A stretch of 64,000 bases of DNA from Clusia tigrina (taxonomy: Eukaryota; Arthropoda; Insecta; Diptera; Clusiidae). Both the position numbers and the translations under genes were made by a program. Location: NCBI GenBank assembly GCA_920105625.2, contig OV050030.1:88941652-89005651 (forward strand). Direction: 5' to 3'. Below, one piece after another: positions 41,778 to 52,815 of the stretch. The number at the start of each line of letters is the position of its first letter. Positions within the stretch are counted from its first letter, which is position 1. The notes below the pieces were generated by a model. The model did no database searches. It was not told the origin of the DNA and saw only the letters and a list, made by a program, of their open reading frames with translations.

Positions 41778-43009
41778 ACACTTGCGTGTAATACCGTTCT
41801 CCTCTTCACATCGCGATTTTCGTCACACTGCACCGAACAAATCAAATTGGCCATTTCATGCAGCCAATTACTGAAGTCCACTATTGTAGGATAAGGTTTA
41901 ATCGATGCAGCGTACCACGCCCACTCCAACTTCTTGCTCATGGGTAGTTTCCCAATGAGTTCCTCCAACAAAGTAGGGTTAGCCAAATGTTGGTGAGCAT
42001 TCGCACACTGCACGAACACCGCAAGATTTCTCGCCTTCACTAAGAACGAAATTAACCTTGTCATCGTATTTTCACAAATCGGGAGATCTCCTTCATCTTT
42101 CGCAACTGACTGATGATGAGCTGCTCTGGGCGCCCGATACGAAATTGAAGTTGTTCCATTACAGCATTCACATTCTCGGGGTGAATTAAGAGCGACTTCA
42201 CCATCTCTTGGGTTTATCCTCTCAAGCACCTCACCAACCGCTGATTTTTTTCGTAATTTGTGTAGTTGTACGTATTTGTAGACTGGCTATATGTCGTGAA
42301 GAAAACTGGCCAATCCTCAGGATTCCCGTTAAATTCCGGTAGATCCGGCACTTTGCGCGGAAGGGGCTCTGCATTGTAGAAGCCACTCAATGGGATTTCG
42401 GGCGTGGCGTAGGTTTGAATGCGGTGAGTTGTCTGTTCACTATTATCACTCTCAGCAGTCGGTGCCAAGAACTGAATTGAATTTACATTATGTTGCGGCG
42501 TGAGATTTCTGATTTCGACTGCGGATGGCGGCTGTACAACGGGATTTAACAATACTCTCTTAGGAGCTCCGGCTGTATTATCGCTATTGACAGCTGTGGA
42601 CTCAGACTGCAGCTGCTGGTTGCGTACCATGGCAATCTCACTACGAAGCTTGTTCATCTGCTCTTTCATTTCCTGGAGCAAGCAGAACATTGCTGACGGG
42701 AAACCTTCATTCTGCCCCAATGTTGGCGGATACTCTGCGACTGCGCTGGTGCCAGCGGCTACTGGCGACTACGATAGTGCCGGCGGCTACTGGCGCCTGC
42801 GCTGCAGAATTAGCTGGCTAGGCAAGGGTGCCGGCCGCTGCTGGTATAATTATACTGGCAATTTGTGCAGCGGTTCTGGTGTCTGCTGCTGGAGTTGGCT
42901 CCATTGTGGCTGAATCTCCTGAATGGAATCTTGGACTTTTCCTTTTTGGTGTACGTTGCATGGCCATTAAGTGACGACGACACAACAACTTAGGTGGTGC
43001 AATTAACAA
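41720..43009 (-). pseudogene. gag: BEL/Pao gag remnant
   Basis: Frames 42818-43009, 42214-42720 and 41720-42229 make a gag with a basic N-terminus, a coiled-coil-like stretch (EMKEQMNKLRSEIAMVRNQQ near 42660) and the BEL gag core (PEFNGNPEDWPVFFTTY near 42320). A frameshift near 42220 and damage near 42750-42820 break it. Confidence 0.75.
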
Positions 43010-43489
43010 TCATCGACAAGTTATATACATATAAGGCGGCACACAAACCAAGCCAGAAAGTGCGAAATAAAATGTGAAGTTCAAGGAGGGTGCAAATTTG
43101 ACGCATCATTTAAACCTAGAATAAATACTAAAACTGGATGACAGTTATCGATGTGTTGATTTCTAAAAAAAAGTAACAAATTAAAATATACATAAATATC
43201 CCTTTAAAATGACCTTACCGCAGTTTCCTCCTCCGATCAAAACTTCAAATAAAACTAACTTTTGAGCAAATGCCCAACGGGCAATGTCTAGCTGCTTAAT
43301 AATGCCGTTTTGACAAATAGAGGCAAATTTCTAATATTTGAAGGAAAAACAGAAACTGCGATTTGGTTTTACACTAAGACTTCAACATATCTCTGACACT
43401 TAAAAATATTACTACATGGCGAACAAACAGTGGGTATATATATACACATGTGGTATATATATACACACATATATATATATATAGTTATA
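43010..43489. other. Unassigned sequence between BEL and Helitron 1
   Basis: Nothing coding is seen on either strand. It may include BEL leader or LTR remnants. A TA-rich stretch at 43435-43489 borders the Helitron 5' end. Confidence 0.4.
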
Positions 43490-43574
43490 TCTTAATATAT
43501 AAAATCGTTCGTGCGTAGGTACGTCTCGAAGGATCTCCGGAACCATAAAGGTATCATAACTAAATTTACAACAT

Positions 43575-44190
43575 ATATTTGTGTCGTGGCCTGTGAGGTT
43601 ATAGTATATATTTCATCCGCCAGGTGGCGCCACACATTTTTCTTTTCATACATTTCGTACAGACTGTAACAGTATGCCCGGCTTCATTTTTGAAGAAATA
43701 TGGACCAATGATTTCCTCTGCCCATAGAGCGCACCAAACAGTGACTTTTAGAGGATGTAACGGCGTCTCAACAATGGCTTGTGGATTATCGTCACTCCAA
43801 ATGCGACAATTTTGCTTATTAACGTACCCATTCAACCAAAAGTTAGCTTCATCGCTGAACAAAATTTTCTTGTGAAAATCGGGATCGGTGGCCATCTCGT
43901 TTTGGGCCCATTCACCGAGCGTGCGACGCGCTTGATGGTCGTTCGGCTTTATTTCTGTGAAATTGCAAACTGAGCATAAATCAATTGACAGCTGTCAAAA
44001 AGATCAACTCCGAAATAAGTATTGCCAGATTGAAAACCACACGTCTGAGAAAAAAACCTTTTATTTGTGTCGGTGTCTGTGAGGTTATAGTATATATTTC
44101 ATCGGCCAGGTGGCGCCACAAAAGTTTTTTTTTCATACATTTCGTGCAAACACTATAAGTTAGGTTTAGAGAAACATTTTTTTGATAGGT
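43575..44190 (-). pseudogene. mariner/Tc1-like transposase remnants (two copies of the end)
   Basis: Minus-strand frame 43599-43895 (extending to about 43970) encodes part of a DDE transposase: LGEWAQNEM, ILFSDEANFWLNGYVNKQNCRIW with the second catalytic Asp, and VTVWCALWAEEIIGPYFF. It then jumps to a C-terminal tail. The same tail sequence occurs again at 44060-44190, so the 3' end is present twice about 490 bp apart. The third catalytic residue is deleted. Confidence 0.75.
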
Positions 44191-44456
44191 GTTCATATCA
44201 ATTCAATATGTATTAATGTTTGACATTTCCTTTTTAGTTATTAGATTTTGCGTATATAAAAAACACATTGAACACAAAGTAAAAAACACAAAATATTTAA
44301 ATTCGATTGTTTTTCAAATGTAAAATAAAAAAAGTAGAAATATATTATGGGTTTTTACAATATGATCATATTTATAATTTGAACAATATAAAATTGCAAC
44401 ACACGTAGCTCAAAACCAAACAATTTCTCTCCACATATAATTAGTGTAACAATAAA

Positions 44457-45150
44457 ATGGCACGACGTTGTTCGAATCTTGGTCGCAGAACTTCGGCATC
44501 GCAAAGAAGAAATACGGATCGAGCAAATTTAAACACGGAAGAAAGATTACAAGTGAATGAAGCAACCAGATTAAGAGTATCGCGATTACGTTCAGCACAA
44601 ACTACTGAACATCAGAATGAACGCCGGACATTCATGAGAAATACAATCAGAGACAGCCGCCAACATAGAACAGATGCAAATCGCAATTTATATCAACTCA
44701 CAAACAGAGAACGTTTGCAGACAGCCAGAGCATTTACATTATCATCTTTTAATCGTATCGCATTTGAATATGATCCAGAAATTGAATATTGTGGTCACAT
44801 AAAAATTATGATTGGCAATATGGATAAAGAATGTACTTATTGTCTAAAATTTAAAAATGAGACCGCTGGGATGTGTTGTGCCTCTGGAAAAGTTGTTTTA
44901 CCAGTATTACATCCACCACCAGAGCCATTGAAATCATTAATGTCCGGAGATAATAAAGATTCAAAATTATTTCTAAAAAACATCAGAAAATTTAATAGTT
45001 GCTTTAAAATGACATTTTTGTTGCAAAAATAATTTCATCCATCGATGAACGAGGTCGTAATTTCAATTCGACGTTTAAAATACAAGGTCAAGTGTATCAT
45101 AATACTGGCTCCTTGCTTCCAATTCCAACTGAAACTCCCAAATTCTTGCA
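44457..45150 (+). pseudogene. Helitron 1 RepHel N-terminal region
   Basis: Frame 44457-45032 encodes an Arg-rich N-terminus then a Cys-rich domain (C-x2-C...CCASGKV with HPPPEPL after it) typical of animal Helitron RepHel. Homology continues after a frameshift near 45025 through 45037-45150 (FNSTFKIQGQ). At the FK/IQ junction (45074-45085) there is no intron, unlike the same site in Helitron 2. Confidence 0.82.
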
Positions 45151-45269
45151 GGAGACGCAGAAGAACAAGTTAATGTTCGTTGTGATTATAATCGGATTCA
45201 GCAAATTGAACAGCAAGCAATAGTATCAACATTACAAACTTTTTTGAAAGAAAAAATCAACTGATTCAA

Positions 45270-46521
45270 TTGTTCCATCAAATGCGGAATAAATTAGTGA
45301 ACGACAATTATATAATTGTCATTAAAGCCGATAAAGTTCCAGTTGGAGAGCATTCGCGTCCATTCAATGCTCCCACTGTTAATGAAGTTGGGATTGTAAT
45401 GGTTGGTGATGCATTTGAAAATAGAGATATTCGTATTTTGCGCCGTCCATATCATATGCAAGAGTACATTCAGGATGCTATGGCTTATGTTCACGCTTAC
45501 GGTCGGCCAGACTTATTCATCACCCTCACCTCCAATCCAAAATGGGATGAAATAATAAAATATTTATTGCCTGGCCAAGCAGCAAGTGGTCGACACGATA
45601 TTACAGCACGTGTATTCAAGCAGAAATTAAAGCCACTAATTGGTTGGATTGTCAAACATCATGTTTTTGGTGAAACTCGCTGTTGGATGTACTCAATTGA
45701 GTGGCAAAAACGTGGACTGCCACATGCCCATATTTTGATTTGGCTAATCAACAAAATTAGACCTGAAGACATGGATAATATAATCTCTGCCGAAATCCCA
45801 GAACCGGACATTGATCCAGAGTTATTCCAAATTGTGACTACAAACATGATCCATGGTCCTTGCGGTGCCATCAATAGGAACTCGCCATGCATGGACAATG
45901 GTAAATGCACAAAACGATTTCCAAAGGATTTGCTATCGTATACAATCACTGGAAATGATGGATATCCTTTGTATCGTAGACGATCAACTGAAGACGGTGG
46001 ATATTCCTTTATGATGACTGCCAGAAATGATATAGAAATATATCCTTAAATAAGTACATAAAGATAGCGACATGGACGTTTTCGCTGTAGAAGGTGTGAA
46101 TGAAAATGATGAGGTTGCACGCTACCAAATGGGCAGATACATCAGCAGCAATGAAGCTGTATGGCGAATTCTTTCTTTCCCTATTCATGAAAGAGATCCA
46201 CTTGTCGTTTATTTGGCTATTCACCTCGAAAACGGCCAACGAGTATATTTTACTGAACAAAATGCAGCAGAACGAGCAGTTATTCAACCAACAACAACAT
46301 TGACTGATTTTTTTCGTTTATGCCAACAACAAAATGATTATGGTCGATTTGCGAGAATATTCCTCTATGCTGAAGTACCAACCTTTTTCACGTGGAATAA
46401 GTCGAGAAAAACATGGGAACCCCGTAAAAGAGGAAAAGCTGTTGCCGATTATCCAGGAATATTTTGTACTAATGCATCCCAAACAGCAAGAATGCTTTTT
46501 TTTACGATTGTTGTTAATTAA
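45270..46521 (+). pseudogene. Helitron 1 Rep (HUH) domain
   Basis: Frames 45270-46049 and 46072-46521. The Rep nickase HUH motif is in KRGLPHAHILIW (45712-45745), preceded by DLFITLTSNPKW. The catalytic tyrosine region would lie in the second frame (DEVARYQMGRYISSNEA). A frameshift near 46045-46070 splits it. Rep nicks one strand to start rolling-circle-like transposition. Confidence 0.85.
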
Positions 46522-47169
46522 TATTCATGGACCAACATCGTTCGCATATTTGAAAACTGTAAATGGTCAACTACATACAACGTATCATGATTCATACCGA
46601 GCATTAGGATTATTAGAAGGAGATTTGCATTGTGATTTAACTCTTGCCGACGCTGCTGCCAGTTCAATGCCACGCCAAAAACAGTGCTGGATGAAAATGA
46701 AGCCGTTAATTTCCCAATAGAATTTCTAAATTCTTTGTATTTACCAGGTCTTCCGTCACATAATTTACAATTGAAAGTTGGTTCCCCAATCATTTTGTTA
46801 CGAAATCTCAATGCGCCAAAACTTTGTAACGGAACGAGATTAGGTATTAAAAAACTTGCGGGACACGTTATTGAGGCAACTATCATTAATGGAAACTTCA
46901 AAGCGGAACATGTTTTATTGCCACGAATTCCAATGATTCAAACAGATGCACCAATACAATTTAAACGACAGCAGTTCCCGGTTCGTTTAGCTTTTGCCAT
47001 GACCATCAACACCGCACAAGGCCAGTCAATGCAAATCTGTAGTTTAGATTTAGAAAATTCGTGCTTCTCCCATGTCCAGCTATATGTAGCCTGTTCACAC
47101 GTTGGTAAACCCACCGATTTATTTGTTTATGCCGAAAATGGGACACAAGAAATATCGTGCACAGATTAG
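46522..47169 (+). pseudogene. Helitron 1 helicase: N-terminal scraps and C-terminal domain
   Basis: After 46521, homology continues in another frame to about 46685 (FAYLKTVNGQLHTTYHDSYRALGLLEGDLH). It then jumps straight to the Pif1-type helicase C-terminus (46684-47169: [24 protein letters not shown] and [16 protein letters not shown]). The ATPase core with Walker motifs is deleted. Confidence 0.82.
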
Positions 47170-47301
47170 CCTTAAAATAATTTATTATTTTATTTGTTTT
47201 CAATAAAAATGTTTATACTTTAAAATTAATTCCAAACATTTTTTATTATTTAATATTTATTTAAAAAAAATATAGGCAAAACAACGTTGCCGGGTTAGCT
47301 A

Positions 47302-47302
<1 letters not shown>

Positions 47303-47384
<82 letters not shown>
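47303..47384. repeat. (TA)n microsatellite after Helitron 1
   Basis: Almost pure TA, touching the CTAG end of Helitron 1. Irregular TA/TG-rich sequence continues to about 47535. Confidence 0.95.
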
Positions 47385-47387
<3 letters not shown>

Positions 47388-47569
47388 TTGTATGTACGAG
47401 TATATGTATATTCATAAATATATGTATGTGTATATATATATATGTATATGTATAGTTATATGTATATGTATAAATATACATATATGTATACGAGTATGTA
47501 CGATATGTCGTATATGCATATACGAGTATTATGTATATTGTGTGGAACCAAATTGCTCAACATCCAGAT

Positions 47570-48106
47570 TTGCAGGTTAGTTCCAAGCAAATAATCAAAA
47601 AGGCACTCACCCCTCATATTAATGTCGGTGCTACTCCACACGATGTGATGAGCATTTATATCCGAACCAATTATCATTTTTTCGCCGAGCCTTCGCGAGT
47701 GCGCCACCTGATCCTTAAAAATTGATCTCGGTAGTTTTTCGTGATCGTAAGCCAGGTAGCATGACCATAGCCATATCCGCTCGTCACCCGACTCCAGACT
47801 GATAGTCGTTTGATCGGCATCGCTGTAATTAGAGAGTTCAAAAGTATTTATCTCTCTACGTATTAGTACACACGTTCTAGGTTTACCTGGATTTCGTGTA
47901 TACATCAGTTTGTATTTTGGAGTCCCTAGTCCGCGCACAAGACCATGTACTACCCATGGTTCTTGAATCAGGACAATATGGTATCTGTCCTTTGACCGAT
48001 GTAGTATAAGATTGGCGGACGCAACCTTTGAGTGGTGTAGCTTAATCTGAAGTACCCGTAACATCAGGGTTACTGGTCTCCACTTCCACCACAGTCTTAT
48101 CAGCAT
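47570..48106 (-). pseudogene. LINE endonuclease, N-terminal half
   Basis: The open frame shows LQIKLHHSKVASANLIL, IVLIQEPWVVHG and MIIGSDINAHHIVWSS, the first metal-binding and catalytic blocks of a LINE endonuclease. It breaks off at about 47570, before the SDH block. Confidence 0.78.
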
Positions 48107-48119
48107 CTTCTTCGTCCGA

Positions 48120-49490
48120 TGCCAATAGCTCCTCCTCGTCAGTCAGAATGGATAGCGCCACCCTATCCTATAAGGAACAGACAATGCCATCGGATGATGC
48201 CCTACTTAGCGGAACCGCTTGGCCAGAACCAGAGCCAGGGTCCACCACTGACGTTCCATCTCCACCAGCAGAAGTGGTGTTGGCCTCTTCTTCCAGCTGA
48301 GATGAGGTGTCAGGGTCTACCACAACTCCAACATGGTGCATTATATTGGGGACGTTCACGTCCTTTTTGTAGGCTCTTAGTGTAATGGACGAGAATCCAT
48401 GGCACACGACACCATCGGATCACGAAAGAGATTCCAAAGGGTCCGTGCTCAGCTCAAAGGTAGCACTGTGGTACTCGCCTTTTGGCTCCTCCAGTTTCGT
48501 GACCTTCCACGATGATGTCGGGAGTTCCGAATTACATACCCATAACATCTCTAGATCCATTTTAGGGTCAGATAGTTCAGCTGGTATCCAGGCCGTCGCT
48601 CTTGGCAGGTTCGGGATATCCTCCCTCGAGATTATCTCGAGCTTAGACCCAGACCAAACTTCACCGAATCTGGAGATGACTATTTTGTACAGATCAGTTG
48701 ATCTCTGATCGGCACATGCGATTAGCTTCACGTCGTTTTGATGCCATCCACAATCGCGACAAAAAGGAGCTGGGCCTGGATTTTCCTTCCAAATCTGGAA
48801 GAAATTGCTCGAGAGCCTGGCTTCTATTTTCTTCCAGTTCTCAACAGAAATTGCGACATAAATGTTGCTTCTGTCCACAACGGCCCAGAGTTGTTGACCT
48901 CGCACAGCTTCGCTGAAGGTCTTTGGTGCGGGAGTAGTCTCATGACGTCTTGGCTTCTTGATGCTGCTGGGGTTTCCGGGCGGATCGTCCGACAGCTGAC
49001 GTTTTGGCGGCGGGTTCGGTTTCGGAAACTCTAAGACTCCTTCCGTAACCCTTTTTGCCCAGCTAATGGAGGACTTTGGTTTCTCTGACCTCTCGACCTC
49101 CGGGACACTTCTGACACGTTACAGCAACTTCAAGGCAGCGCGTCTCTCCTTGTAGTTATGCCGTGTAGGCTTCACCACCGAGGAGACCTTAGTCGTTTTA
49201 GACATGGGTGTACCGTCACGTCTACCAGGGCCAATCCCGGTATTCGCCGTATGAATTGTATACTCTTCCTCAAGACTTCTTTTTGTACTGCCACTTCCAC
49301 TGGAACCAGGTTGGTCCCCGGTGCCAGCTTCCGCCGTACGAGATGGGCCAGCCGTACTTGTCGTATTAGTACCGCCACTTCCACTAGGTTCTGTAGCCCC
49401 AGCTTCCGCCGTACGAATTTTTTTCGGACCTGAGCCAGATTCAGAAATGGAGGCAATAGCCCCCGTTGCATTTAGGGACTGCTTATCCAA
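48120..49490 (-). pseudogene. LINE ORF1 (zinc-free family), frameshifted
   Basis: Pieces 49119-49490, 48420-48905 and 48168-48407. The N-terminus is Ser/Gly/Thr-rich with a repeated RTAEAG motif. The conserved domain (LWAVVDRSN...CRDCGWHQNDVKLIACADQRSTDLYK) lies at 48690-48890. Frameshifts are near 49110 and 48410. Confidence 0.72.
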
Positions 49491-49925
49491 AGAAATTGTG
49501 TTTGTTTATTTATTGTGATCCATCTTGTTCTTACGATCACCTTAGCAGACATGGTGATCTTAAATTTTTAAGGGGAAGCATAGTGGTCGACCGTGGCAGC
49601 GCCCCATACCACGGCAAAGTCACGAATATACCTCGAGATGACCCGGTATTGAGCTAACTCCGTAAGAATACAGCCAGTATTACCCCCTGGCTGAAAAACC
49701 AACAGGCACGGGTCGCATAACACCTTTAGTTATTAGGGATTTTTTACTCCCTCCCTGTTTACTCCCTCCGCCCGACCTAACTTAGCCAACCGTACACTGG
49801 ATACGCTGTGGGATCCCCAGTGCACAATTGTTACCAGCCGTTAACACGTGGAGGTGATAGAAACAACTTCCGACAGAACTCAATTACGGCATGTACTCAA
49901 ATACATGTTAGTCCCCTTTAGTAAC

Positions 49926-49947
49926 TGCCGACCATATATATCTATAT

Positions 49948-50017
<70 letters not shown>
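49926..50017. repeat. (TA)n tract, left side of the second gypsy element
   Basis: TA repeat with a few C/G/AA interruptions. It was probably one tract with 57693-57798 before the gypsy inserted. Confidence 0.9.
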
Positions 50018-50021
<4 letters not shown>

Positions 50022-50320
50022 CCAAAATATTAATTTAATTTAATTTTTAAAAAAGGTTGCGTGTTGGATTAGCAACACGTCTTACTTTATTTATGAACAA
50101 AACCGGACTGAAGTTTGCAAACAATAATGATCTTAACATAACTTAACTAAAGACATAAACTGCTGACGTAGTCCACGCGCCGAGTGATGAGTGTGGGAAC
50201 GTTGCTAAATACCTTTACCCGTTCTCAAGTGCAATAGGATCCCGCTGGAATGTTGGTGCTGACACAATGTCTGCGTTGTATGCTCGTGTGTGGACAAATA
50301 CAATGTATTATACGTTAACT
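50018..50320 (-). repeat. 3' LTR of the second gypsy element
   Basis: Matches 57390-57692 with a few differences (for example an extra C near 50022, and GTT versus TTT near 50202). On the minus strand it starts AGTTAACG, right after the polypurine tract. Confidence 0.93.
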
Positions 50321-50357
50321 CCTCCCCTCTAAGTTCCATACGTCCTCGAATGGAACA

Positions 50358-51940
50358 TCAATAGAATGGCAGGCTGTGGAATCTCTTTTTCTTGTCATTA
50401 CTCGATATCCTGGTAAAATCATTTGTAGGTTGATTATCTTGTTGAGGCTCTTCGATAACATTTTCAACTGGTTTAGGTCTGATGTTTCTCCATTTCTTCC
50501 AGTATTTTGCAAGAACGAAAACCCCAATTAGCAGGAAAGTCGATACCATTCCCAAGTTCAATGATAGACTTATTTGGTTTATCGATTTAAGTTTACGGAT
50601 TGCCAAAGAATTTTTGATATTGATGTCATTGATTAGTTCCAGAGATAATGTTCTTTCTTCAGCGTTGGAGCTCATGGGTTGAATTAAGGCAGGAAGACGT
50701 TTTGTTGTAGTGATTTGTCTGGATAAGTATGTCCTGTTGTTTACTCGGACCGTAGAATTATAGTGGTGAATTACATACGATCCATTGTGCCACATGGTTG
50801 AGTTGTCAACATCAATTTGTCCACTGAATTGGTTCAAAAATAATATGCCATCCTCAATTTCTTCTGTTGTAAAAATGTGTTCGTTATTGGTGGTGGTGCA
50901 CTTTGATGTCTGACTCGCCAAAAGTTTCGGGATGCACGGGGAATCTGTGATATCGTCATAAGTTTCAGGACTACATATTGATAAACTATTGTATGTTTTA
51001 CATTTCTTTTTTAATCCAAATATTCTTTTCTTATTCTTACAGTCTAGGTAGTACAGTATTCATAATCTAGCCTAGTTACAATATTTTCCCTTTTGATAGC
51101 CTTAATTAGTAATCTAATACAATTTTCAGTATCTGTTGTCGGAACACTTAATATGTAAAGTATATTGTAACCTTCGAGAGCAATTTTTACTTCTGCAAAG
51201 TGCAGTAGTTCATCAGTACTAGAAAATGGAATATTACTTTTACTAAATATGTCATTTAGGATTTCGACTTCGAACGATGAAAGGATAAATGAATTAACTA
51301 TATTTACTTTTGCCAAATGAATTGCAAATTCAATATTCGCAACATCTTCTTTTAGAAGTTCAAGTTTATATTTCCATTATAATATTCTTTCATCATGAAG
51401 ATTTTGTTCTGTTTTTAAGATTTTTATTATTTCGTTTGTGGTGTTCGTGAGTTTACTTATTTTCTCTAGTGACAGACGATTTATCACAATTTGTTTGCTA
51501 TTATTTTCCAAAACGTCATCTATCTTTTTCTGAATTATCTCAAAGTCCTGACGGTCTGGACTTCCAGCAATCCATTTCCATGCACTACCGAGGAAATCCA
51601 GTGATCGTTTAGACTTTATATTTGGTTTTAATCGTGATATGTAGGATTTAATTTGGGATATTGTGTATTTAAGGTAAGGGATCAGGGGATGGTTTTAGGT
51701 GATATTCCGAACAATATTATCTTCCATTTCATGGATCAGGTTATCGTAGCTCCGTAAATCAATCGTATGAACTATCTTGAAAGTTCCGGTCTGGACTTTA
51801 GCCAATCCGGAATGCATTGCCAATAATTTTGAATTCGAGTAATCCAATATTTGTATTTCGCCAGCACATAATGCCGTCAAGATTAATAATCTGTAAAATA
51901 GGAGTTGTGTTTTAATTTCTAATATGTCTCTTGTGTACAA
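50358..51940 (-). pseudogene. env: env (baculovirus F-like), broken
   Basis: Pieces 51695-51940, 51044-51316 and 50358-50921. The first has a hydrophobic leader near its start. Between 51690 and 51380 the same frame holds a basic cleavage-like site, a hydrophobic segment and a long helical stretch in the order seen in errantivirus env. The last piece has a transmembrane segment near 50500-50570 and a charged tail. Two in-frame stops (about 51694 and 51378) and a frameshift between 51040 and 50920 break it, so no full fusion protein can be made. Confidence 0.8.
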
Positions 51941-52161
51941 TTCTTCCGCTTTCGGTGACTATTGTAGAATTCCTGTTTTATTTTACTTTTTCTTCTTTAA
52001 ATCGCTCTGATAACTTTGTCCCTAATCTCTTATTGATTTTAACGAAGACTGTCTGGCCTGGAATGTATTGTTGGTCGTTTTGTTTCCGTTTGTTATGATA
52101 TTCTAAACTACGTTTCTGTTTTTCTTGCATTTTTCTCCATATTCGACTGTCTAGTTCTGTC

Positions 52162-52815
52162 TTAGCTACCTGGAGAAAAATCTACAGTTCTCTCAAAAAA
52201 CAAATCAACAGGTTTCCTCTCAACAGTCGAGTGTATCGAATGATTATACTCGTTCACTGCTTTTTCAAGGAGTTCTTCGAAATTTCTGCATACCCCTTCG
52301 TCCTCTAAACATCTTAACAATTCAGCAAGGGTTGAATGAAATCTTTCGACTTGACCGTTTGCTTCGCTTCTGTAAGGAGGAGTAGTGAACACTTCGATGT
52401 TCAATTCATCCCTCATCATAAACAGAATAGTGGCGGAATTCAGAGACTTCTCATTATCGATGACGATAGTTTTTGGTACGCCAAAGAAGAATAGGAGTTC
52501 TCTTAGGGGTCTTCTCACATCCTCAATAGATTTTCCCGTTAACAATTTAACTTGTGCGTACTTGGTGAATTTATCCAAGGCTGTCATTACCGATTTTTTG
52601 TCTGTTGAAAATATGTCAATATGCACTACCTGGCCGGGATATGAAGGTATAGGCGTTTCCCCTAACTTCGGATCATTGGGGTGCCTATCGTATTTGTTCT
52701 TCTTACATGTTGAGCAAAGTTTCACTATTCTCTTTATCTTGGCAAACATGCCTGGGAAATAACACTTCTCCAAAATCTGTAATTCATGTATCAACAATGA
52801 CATTTTCCTGGTCAT
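52162..52815 (-). pseudogene. pol: pol: integrase
   Basis: Frame with the zinc-region end (CSTCKKNK), the core Asp (HIDIFSTDKKSV), second Asp (IVIDNEKSLN) and Glu (NGQVERFHST). It is one frame off the reverse transcriptase frame, so a frameshift lies near 52790-52815. The C-terminal region continues, damaged, to about 51960. Confidence 0.88.

Larger units (their letters stand above)
39611..43010 (-). mobile_element. BEL/Pao LTR retrotransposon, internal part only
   Basis: Minus-strand order is gag (41720-43009), zinc region and protease (41316-41777), reverse transcriptase (39847-41163) and RNase H (39611-39838). The integrase, 3' end and both LTRs are not seen. Frames shift at least four times, so the copy is old. 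Its RNase H frame runs directly into tRNA-Gln, so a deletion removed the element's 3' half together with the adjoining mitochondrial DNA. Confidence 0.85.
43490..47302 (+). mobile_element. Helitron 1 (decayed), with nested mariner remnants
   Basis: The 5' end TCTTAATATATAAAATCG at 43490 and 3' end CTAG at 47299-47302 fit Helitron rules (TC...CTRR). A 5-bp-stem hairpin (47275-47291) lies 7 bases before the CTAG. TA-rich sequence flanks both ends, matching insertion between A and T. The coding part (44457-47169) is an internally deleted RepHel. Two mariner-type transposase pieces sit near its 5' end. With the helicase centre missing it cannot move alone. Confidence 0.88.
47540..49925 (-). mobile_element. 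LINE with zinc-free ORF1, 3'-truncated
   Basis: A minus-strand LINE with 5' leader (49500-49925), frameshifted ORF1 (48120-49490) and the first half of an endonuclease (47570-48106). Reverse transcriptase and 3' end are missing and the cut lies in TA-rich sequence. The ORF1 domain groups it with the elements at 16.3 and 18.6 kb. Confidence 0.75.

Noticed and set aside
47383..47540. Part of Helitron 1 or of the LINE
   Set aside because: TA/TG-rich low-complexity sequence lies outside both the CTAG end and the endonuclease homology.
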